Positions 56,210-64,000 of a DNA stretch of 64,000 bases are shown in pieces. The translations under genes and the position numbers were made by a program. The stretch spans positions 710,001 through 774,000 of the forward strand of contig CAJNDS010000558.1 in the NCBI GenBank assembly GCA_905221605.1, read 5' to 3'. Below the pieces are notes generated by a model. That model ran no database searches and was not told where the DNA came from. It was given only the letters and a program-made list of their open reading frames with translations. The stretch is from Symbiodinium natans (taxonomy: Eukaryota > Sar > Dinophyceae > Suessiales > Symbiodiniaceae). Position 1 is the first letter of the stretch, and the number at the start of each line of letters is the position of its first letter.

Positions 56210-56720
56210 CAGGGTGCCTGTTCCTGGATTCCTTTTAAGGGCCTGCAGCCTTTTGGTGGCTCTCGGGGCCTTTTGGGGGCTTCCTGGGAGAGGCCTTTGC
56301 TGATTCGGGGGGTTTCTGGGCTTTCCTGGATGTACCCCTGCCCTTGCCCGGGTGGCCCTTGGCCCGGGCGGCCCTTAGCCCGGCAGGCCCTTGGCCTGGG
56401 GGGCCGGAACCTTCCTTGGCCGAGACTGACCGCCTTGCTCATTGCATTGGCCCCTTCCTGCACTGCCCACCGTTGGGCAAGTCAAGCCGATGGTCACTTC
56501 TCCTGCCTCCGCCGGCCTCCGCAGCTTCCCATTCTCTTGCTGGCATCCAGTCAAGCCTGAGGCGCCCTTGGTTCGGGGGGCCTTGGGGGGCCCTTGGCAG
56601 GGCGGCCCTTGGCCCGAGGGCCCTTGCGGGGGGCCTTGGCCCAGAAAGTTCCTCCTGGTCCAGGAATCCAGCCACCAGGGGCCAGCCCCCGGGGGGGGGG
56701 GGGGGGGCGGCCGGTTTTTC
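56210..56720. repeat. GC-rich GGCCCTTGGC-type degenerate minisatellite
   Basis: Repeated GGCCCTTGGCC, GGCGGCCCTTAGCC and similar motifs, ending in a G run (56690-56708). Overlapping Gly/Pro-rich open frames on both strands follow from composition, and I do not call them. Confidence 0.65.
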
Positions 56721-56921
56721 TTTAGCTACGCTAAAGGTGGTCTGGGTGCCGGCCATCCCTCAGGCCGAGTACTGACGTTGTCGTAAACAAGGCCGATGTC
56801 CGTTGGCCTGTCCAGGACAGACGGTGAGACTTGACCCTCTCTTTTCGCTTGGGCGCTCGGGCTGTAAGGCCCTCGGCCGAGCGTTGGGGTCTGTCGCTCG
56901 ACGGAAGCGACCCCTCACTTA

Positions 56922-57040
56922 GTTTAGGGTTTAGGGTTTAGGGTTTAGGGTTTAGGGTTTAGGGTTTAGGGTTTAGGGTTTAGGGTTTAGGGTTTAGGGT
57001 TTAGGGTTTAGGGTTTAGGGTTTAGGGTTTAGGGTTTATA
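56922..57040. repeat. Telomeric island, TTTAGGG
   Basis: About 16 units. Confidence 0.95.
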
Positions 57041-57619
57041 AAATAGGGTTTAGGCCACCCAGAAGTGCGAAAAAATCTCCGAATCCTGCACCTTGTCAAG
57101 ACCGAAACTCAAAACCCTAAACCCTATAAACCCTAAACCCTAAACCCCAAACCCTAACCCCTATACGCAGGCCAGCTTCTACCACTGGCATCGCCGCTCC
57201 TCTTGCTGTAGAAGTAGCCGTCTGCGTTGCCATCCCTGCTGGTGGAGCCCTCCAGCTTCTTCCGACCCATCTGAACCCAGGAGGATCCTTAGCAGAGTTT
57301 GGACTTTTAACGTTTTACTGCCTTAGAGGGCCACGCTACATCCCTGAACCCCGAAAATCCACTTGTGCTTGTCCTTTTGGCGGCGGGAAGGGTTGAGGGG
57401 GGGAGGTGGCCCGGGGGGGGGGGGGGGGGGCTTTTTGCTCACAATGTGAAGGGAACTGTGCGAGAGGGTCCAGACTCAAGGGGGGCGAAGGGTATGACCA
57501 AAAGGGTTGAGAGCCGAGTAGAACGAGGTCCAGGGTTGAGGGTTTCGGGCTACGGCTTAGGGGAAAGGGGCTTGCAGGATTTGGAGTTGAAAACGGTTTA
57601 GGAGTTGGGTTTTCGATCA

Positions 57620-57853
57620 AGACATCATTCGAGTCCATGAATTTCTGCAAGAAGCCGGCATCTTCCTTTGCGGCCAGGCAATTCCTGGGGCGTGTTTTGA
57701 TGATCGCGCAGAGTGTTTTCCACGCCCCTTTAGCAAAAAAGGAAAGGGAAGCTGTCAACCATCTCAAAAACCAGCTCCTCCGCCCGCTAACTTTATAAAT
57801 GGAGTAAAGCTTGCGTGTCTTCGCGTTCCGTTTGCACCACAGGACAACGTACA
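57620..57853 (-). CDS. Possible orphan exon, unknown protein
   Basis: The minus strand reads an unbroken segment beginning YVVLWCKRNAKTRKLYSIYK, with FLRWLTASLSFFAKGAWKTL in the middle and CLAAKEDAGFLQKFMDSNDV near its end. Composition is more protein-like than the surrounding frames, which are low complexity. Telomeric motif lies directly before it, and a G-rich stretch lies after it. No family is recognised and no splice sites could be fixed. It may belong to a gene mostly outside this stretch or be a chance frame. Confidence 0.3.
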
Positions 57854-57992
57854 ATTCAAACCCGAAACCCTAAGCCCTAAACCCTAAACCCTATAAACCC
57901 TACAAACCCTATGAACCATAAACCCTAAGCCCAAAAAGACTTTTAAATTCCGTCACCCAGATTCTCGAATCTCTCCGCCGGTTTCCCATTCC

Positions 57993-58110
57993 TCGACTGA
58001 ACTTGGAACCCTAGCAAAACATCCTAATTTTCAGCTGCTTCTTAGACATCATATAAAGGTCAGTCCCTTGTAGCCTTTCTCCTTAGGAATTCTAGTACCC
58101 AAAAGATTGG
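57993..58110. repeat. Dispersed repeat family E, copy 2
   Basis: It starts CTGAACTTGGAACCCTAG as at 55308 and includes TTTTCAGCTGCTTCTT and AATTCTAGTACCCAA. It is separated by a few bases from the family A element at 58125. Confidence 0.55.
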
Positions 58111-58124
58111 AAATGATCCCCCAA

Positions 58125-58236
58125 CCCTAAGGGGTCCATGTACGTTTTTGGTATACGATTGGGCCTTAAAGGGGTTCCCGCATAGTAGCTTCAGGGCACA
58201 AGTATGCAACTCTATAGGTACATGGACCCTTAGGGC
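58125..58236. repeat. Hairpin element family A, copy 4
   Basis: CCCTAAGGGGTCCATGTACG at the left and AGGTACATGGACCCTTAGGG at the right. The centre TTGGGCCTTAAAGGGGTTCC corresponds to 52990-53030. Confidence 0.7.
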
Positions 58237-58789
58237 AAGTATCCCTACGAAACCCTAAACCCTAAACCCTATAAACCCTAAGATTCCTGCTGTGGTGTAG
58301 ACAGCTCGGGGCCCCCTTTCCGAGCGTGAAAGCAAAGAAGGCCAAGGCTGGCAGCCACATAGCACTCTGACCTTTGTAAAAGCACCGCAACTCTGAGAAT
58401 CTGGGAAGGCAGGGGGATTTCGGGGTTTGGGGTTTATAAGGTTTTGGGTTTATGCAAGACGTCTGCAGGCTTAGGGTTTTTTGGTTTAGGGTTTAGGGTG
58501 TAGGGGGCTTTTAGGGTTTTCGAGGGGCCTTTTTGGGGGGCCTTTAGGGCGTGAGGATACTTGAGGCTACAGCCTCTACAGCCTCCTGAAACAAGCATCG
58601 GGTTCGAGGGCTTCCGCAACCCATTCTTGAGCCAGCAGGCATCCGTCCCAGGCTGGTAGGCAACAAGCGGGTTCCGGGTTTAAGGTTTAGGGCTTAGAGT
58701 TTAGGTTGAGGGTTTCGGATTCAGGGTTTAGGGCATAGGGTTTAGGGTGGGGGGGGGGGTCTACTTCAAGGTTCATGGTCATGGTGTAG

Positions 58790-59455
58790 GGTTGAGGCCC
58801 AACTAGGCACCCCTACTTACAGCAGCTAGTGCCATCCATGAACCTACAGCAGCCTAAGCTAGCTTTCAATCTTTTAGGGTTTAGGGTTTAGGGTTTAGAG
58901 TTTAGGGTTGTTGGGACTTGTTTAAGCTCGAGGGTCGGTTTCAGGGTTTAGGGTTCGGACAACAGGAAGCAAAGCCAATCCCAATGTTTTCCAACAGTAT
59001 TCTACCAACCAATGTCCAACAGAACGGAAACGACCGGAAGTACGAGAAGCCATAAAAAAGTATACCGTTCGCGCCTGTTTTGGCCGCTGTGCACCCAACA
59101 TGCGCATGGAGATGCTCATTGAGGCAAGCCCTCGCAATGCTTGTTGAAGGTGCCTCGCGAGTGCCCTGTGCTACTGCACGTTAGGCGCAGGGGACGGGGC
59201 TCAGAGCAGCAGAGGGAAGCTGGATGCGCGCGCATGCGGCACATTCTGGCACGAACTCCCTGAAGCTGCTGGGGCTCAGACGGCGGTCGCCGGATGACGT
59301 AGCTGCTGCGCACGGACTTTGCCCAAAGAACGTGGAGTGGATATCCAGACTTGCAGCTTGAGGCTGCAAGACATGGACTATGGATCCACTCCTGCTTGCT
59401 ACGACTAGCATCGATAAATCATCACAATACAGTCGATTCACTGCGAGGCGCGAGT
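58790..59455. repeat. Dispersed duplication, copy 2
   Basis: Partner of 9630-10370. It includes a short TTTAGGG island at 58874-58905 in the same place as 9758-9836 in the partner. The copies differ by many substitutions and small indels. Confidence 0.65.
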
Positions 59456-60299
59456 ATCGAAGACGGCGAAAGCATGGTCGCCGAGCTTCCGAGTTTCTGA
59501 GAGGCCTGGGTCGACCGGCGTAAAGCCATTTTTGAAGGGAACGCACCAAAGCCAGGAGGACGGTTCAGGCACAGCTTCGGGGCCGGGGGTGTAGGGGTTT
59601 CGGGGAGACACGTTGCAGATACCACCGCAATTCTGACCGTCCGAATCCCATGCATCCCCCTCCGCACACTCAGGCGTCCACTACGCAGTCCGCATCAATC
59701 TCTGCAGCTGACCACGCATCCTGCCTGTGACGCTTGCGGACTTAGGGGCTAAAGGCATGTTGAGGAGCTTATAGGCAACCCGAAGCCCCAATCTTCTCAG
59801 CCAACATGGGGTGTTACCGAAACTAGGGTTACCTGATTTGGGGTCCTCATAAGGGAATCCTACTATTTGGGCGTTGATTTTCCGGGTCCCCCTATGTTTT
59901 CGTAAACTCCCAAACAGAGATCAGGGAAAGCTCGCGCCATGGCGCTGTATGGCCATCGATCAGAGGCCATTGCTTGCAGAAAAACCGCGAAAGAAAGAAG
60001 CATCAAGAACATCACGTTTGGGGGTCTTGTGAGTTGTCGGCAGTTTAGGGTTTCAGCGGCAGGGTGTGCTGCTGAAGAAAGCAGCCGGCTGTCAAGAGGC
60101 GAGGCACATGTCCAACCTCAGCCCGGCCACTTCTGAAAAACCCTAAACCCTGAACCCTATACCCTAAACCCTAAACCCTAGGCGGATTGGGGTTCCAATT
60201 AGCTCGGCAAGGATCAGATAGTAGCTGCAAGCAGCTACTCAATAGACTAGCTTGAGATCATGGGTCTAGGGTTCAGGGTTTGGGTGGAGGGTTGACAGG
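59456..60299. other. Anonymous spacer
   Basis: No gene or repeat partner recognised, apart from a short CCCTAAA patch at 60138-60180. Confidence 0.5.
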
Positions 60300-63200
60300 G
60301 CATGGGTGAGTATACTTGAACTGCACACTCTGGCTCCTGCATCCGCCTTAACAGATTGCAGCCGGAAACTGCGCGCAACGTGAACTGGCAGCACAAGGCC
60401 ATTGATGCGCACGGAATTGAAAGCCTAGAGCTGTGTGTGGAAATAAGGTCTTCCCAAGGCCCTTATAGAAGTCACACACCAGAAGATGACTGGAGGGAAA
60501 ATAGGCCTAAGGACTTAGAGGTGGTAACCTTTTCAGGCTTTCCGGTTTGGGGTGTATACAGTGCTGTAGGGATAAGCGTTGAAGCGCTGAAACAGCTTGG
60601 TGCTAGAGACTGCTCAAGAAGCAGCCGGGAAGGCAATATGCGGAACTGTCTCGTGAGGATGGGCCAGTCTGTGGTGCTTGCAGGGCAAACGCCACTAGAG
60701 TCACTAGAGTCACGAGAGGCGCCGCTCCACAATTGGTTCATGACAAGGTTGCAGTTGGAAACCCCACACACAGTTCGCGGGCAAACAAGGTCATTGACCT
60801 GCAGGGTCGTGAAATACGCACCACTCTCAGATCACCAGCCACTCCTGGCAAACTCATTTGCGTCACCAGCCTCGCTGACTCGGGAAGTCCAAACGGACTT
60901 GTCTTGTAAGGATGGGCCAGTCTGGGGCGCTTGCAAAGTTAACACAACGAAACGAATCATTTACTGACTTTCTTGGCTCATCACATGGCATCGGGCCGTA
61001 TTTCTCCTCGACAAGGTTTCGACTAAGCGGCAGCGGCAGCGGTAGCCCGCGCGGCCGCGTTCACGAAACCTGGCTGAAAAGCCCATGGGAGCGATGTCTG
61101 CGTATTTGCAGGAGCCGGACAGAGCAAAGTAGACCAGGTGCGTCAGCTAAGTATGTGCAAGCAAGTGCATCCTGCTACCGCCACTGACTGAACAGGCATT
61201 TTGTCACCTGGCAAGACAGGTCCCTACCGACTTCCCCCGCGCAACGTACCTGCCCAACAGCAGACCATGCAGGCCTGCCGGGCACACTTAATAGACTAGC
61301 TTGAAATCATGGTGCCACCAGGAAATGCACACTCTGGGAACGACTGAGTTGTTCCATCCGAAAATATGAGCAAACACTCGGGCCATGCTGTACAGCGTCA
61401 TCAATGATGTATCTCGGAAGTCCCCCTACTTCTGAGGGCGGCTCTCTGCAGTCCTGGGGTCCATCCGCCTTAAGAGCTTGCAGCCGGAAACTGCGCGCAA
61501 CGTGAACTGGCAGCACAAGGCCAGTGATGCGCACGGAATTGACAGCCTGGAGCCTGGAGTTGGTGGGGGAATATGATGGTCTTCCCAAAGCCCATGTAGC
61601 ACACACAGCTTGCGCGCTTGGGCTCAGCAGAAGCAGCCGAAAGCCCCTTTAGAATTCAGACACCGGAAGACTGAGGGAATAAGATTGAGGAATAAGCCTA
61701 AGGATTTACAGGTTTAGGCGTTGTTTTTCAGACTTTCCAAATTGGGGTGCAGACAGCGCTTCAGGTTTGTACTTTGAAGCGCTGAAACAGTTTGGTTCTG
61801 GAGACTATAGAGACTATACACGAAGCAGCAAGGTGATTCTGTGCATGGGTGCAGCACCAGCCAAGCTGACCCGGCAAGGCAACGTGTAACGGTCTAGCAA
61901 GGATGGGCCAGTCTGTGGTGCCTGCAAGACAAACGCCACTACAGGGACCTCTCCGCGTTTGATTCCTAGACCTCACACGCAACTCACGGGCAGAGAAAGC
62001 CATTGTTGCGCAGGTTCGTGAAATGCTGGCGGACAGTGCAGTCCTGCCACTGCTTGATTTATCACATCACCTTTCGGGCGTACGTATCTGTGACAACTTC
62101 GCTCTCCAGCGGCAGCGGTAGCCCGCGCTGACGCGTTAACGAAACTTGGCTGAAAATCCCACGGGAGCGATGTCAGCTTAGTTGCAGGAGCCGGACAAAG
62201 CAAAGCAGACCAGCATCAGCTGAGTGTGCGCAAGGAAGTGCGTTCCTTTAAGGCCACTATACTGTCTGAGCACGTGCATTGCGAGCAGGACCGAAAAAAA
62301 ACGATCGATCCCCGCTACGGCTGGAGGATCACTTCGAATCAGAGCGCGAGCTTCGGGACCTCAGAAGAGCTCGCTCAGGTGCTCGTCTTGAATGTCAGGA
62401 AAAAGGTGAGGACATGGCTCGTGGGGGCCCTGTCTGTCCGGCACCAAGCTCAGCAACGCAGGTCCCAACCGACCACAGCCGTGCAATGTGCCCACAAAAT
62501 GTTAGACAACGATGCCCTGCGCCGCTACATACGGTCTAGCCTGCAATGGCAGCATCCGTGACTGAAGTGCCACGGAGATTGCACAAGGTTCAGGCTTGTT
62601 TTGCAGGCTTTGTAGGATCTCAGCAGAAACGGTGGTGTAGTGGCTTAACTTCGACTATACACGAAGCTGGTGCAGCAGGGTGATCCTGTGCAGCGGCACC
62701 AGCCAAGCTGAGGCGGGAAGGCAATGCGGAACTGTCTCGTGAGGATGGGCCAGTCTGTGGTGCTTGCAGGGCAAATGCCACTAGAGTCACTAGAGTAGCT
62801 AGAGGCGCCGCTCCACATTTGGTTCATGACAAGGTTGCAGTTGGTAACCCCACACACAGTTCGCGGGCAAACAAGGTCATTGACCTGCAGGGTCATGAAA
62901 TACGCACCACTCTCAGATCACCAGCCACTCCTGGCAAACTCATTTGCGTCACCAGCCTCGCTGACTCGGGAAGTCCAAACGGACTTGTCTTGTAAGGATG
63001 GGCCAGTCTGGGGTGCTTGCAAAATTAACGTAGCGAAAAGGACCGTTTACTGACTTTCTTGGCTCATCACATGGCATCGGGCCGATTCTTTCCTCGAAAA
63101 CTTCACTCTCCCCGCAGTTTCGAAGCGGCTGCCGATAGCAGTGCGCCCGCATTCACGAAACTTGGCTGAAAATCCCATGGGAGCGATGTCAGCATAGTTG

Positions 63201-64000
63201 CAGGAGCCGGACAGAGCAAAGTAGACCAGGTGCGTCAGCTGAGTATGCGCGAGCAAGTGCATCCATCCAACGCCACTGACGGAGCAGGCGTTTTGTCAGA
63301 AGAAACGATTAAGCGATTAAGTTCTGCGAAGGCTGGGGGATCAAGTGCTCGTCGTGAATGTCTCGAACACATACGAGCGTGCATGCCGCGGGAAGGCCCT
63401 GCCACGCCCTCTCTGGAACCGAGCTGAGCAACGCAGGTCCCTACCGACCCGGCCGCGCAACGCACCCGCCAAACAGCAGACCATGCAGACTTGCTCTGGC
63501 ACTTAATAGACTAGCTCGAAATCATGTCATGAGTGTGTAAAGTGAAACACAAGAATTGCACGCTCTGCGTCTTGCATCCGCCTGAACAGATTGCAGCCGG
63601 AAACTACCCACCACGTGAACTGGCAGGACAAGGCTGTGCAAATGCGCATGGGAATGGTCTTGCCAAAGACCCCCTATAGAATTCAAACGTCGGAAGCTTG
63701 CGGGTATGTATGGCCTAAGGGTTTAGAGGTCTAGGCATTGTTTCTTCAGGCCTTTCGAGCTTAGGGTGCATACAGGGTTTAAGAGTTTAAGCGTTTACGC
63801 CCCGAAGTTCGAAAGACTACACACGAAGCTGGTGTAGCAGGATGATCCTGTGCATGGGCGCGGCGCCAGCCACGCTGACCAGGGAAGGTCATGCGGAGCT
63901 GTCTCGTAAGGATGGGCCAATCTGTGGTGGTTGCTGGGCAAACGCCATTAGAGTCACCAAAGGCGCCACTCCACATTTGACAAGGAGACCTCGCACGCAG
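60300..64000. repeat. Diverged units of the array superfamily
   Basis: The core AAGGATGGGCCAGTC (or GAGGATGGGCC) recurs near 60655, 60908, 61902, 62740, 62993 and 63908. The block 60640-60980 is closely repeated at 62725-63055, about 2.08 kb later. CATCCGCC-AACAGATTGCAG and GGAGCCGGACA landmarks link it to the 21-31 kb array. No intact gene is seen, and the array runs past the window end. Confidence 0.8.

Noticed and set aside
57336-57619. C-terminal half of a 172-codon minus-strand frame
   Set aside because: Pro-rich read-through of G-rich tracts. Only the part before it (57620-57853) looks protein-like.

Overview
The window looks like nuclear DNA of a dinoflagellate (my inference). Four things point that way: abundant TTTAGGG-type telomeric motifs, sequences resembling the 22-nt dinoflagellate spliced leader (SL) just upstream of several genes, same-strand gene clusters, and a landscape of nested repeats with very few genes. 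There is no rRNA, tRNA, CRISPR array or bacterial-style operon. Most open frames here are by-products of simple repeats, telomeric motifs or noncoding tandem repeats, and I left them out.

Layout. 1-9,850: islands of CCCTAAA/TTTAGGG in both orientations, separated by short anonymous DNA and small hairpin elements. 9,630-10,370: a dispersed duplication whose second copy is at 58,790-59,455. 10,846-19,560: a higher-order repeat, with two almost identical 3,529-bp units followed by one 1,403-bp sub-unit. 19,560-21,400: anonymous. 21,405-31,244: a tandem array of 1.06-1.4 kb units from the same repeat superfamily. 31,245-39,496: an 8,252-bp DNA transposon inserted into that array. 39,497-44,930: older, diverged units of the array. 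44,940-47,868: anonymous. 47,869-60,300: telomeric islands again, with a multi-exon minus-strand gene for a PQQ-type beta-propeller protein (about 52.26-55.29 kb) whose introns hold hairpin elements and telomeric repeats. 60,300-64,000: diverged array units.

The main discovery is the transposon. It has 26-bp imperfect terminal inverted repeats (23/26 matching), AT-rich subterminal regions, a probable 2-bp CA target duplication, and a paralogous uninterrupted target site at about 29,985-30,020. It carries six same-strand genes. One encodes a 578-aa protein with the D...D-CxxC-DxxH...E layout of CMC (CACTA-like) transposases. The others encode a Lys/Ala-rich protein with a frameshift, a C2H2-finger protein, a CxxC/CxxC zinc-motif protein and two unknown basic proteins. 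Five of the six start codons lie 29-50 nt downstream of a sequence matching the SL at 15-20 of 22 positions, and the sixth has a weak match. This suggests that the genes of a DNA transposon passed through trans-spliced mRNA, or that the element carries SL-like leader sequences. I know of no description of such an element, but I could not search.

Limits: exon junctions, repeat identities and SL matches were judged by eye. No homology search was possible.
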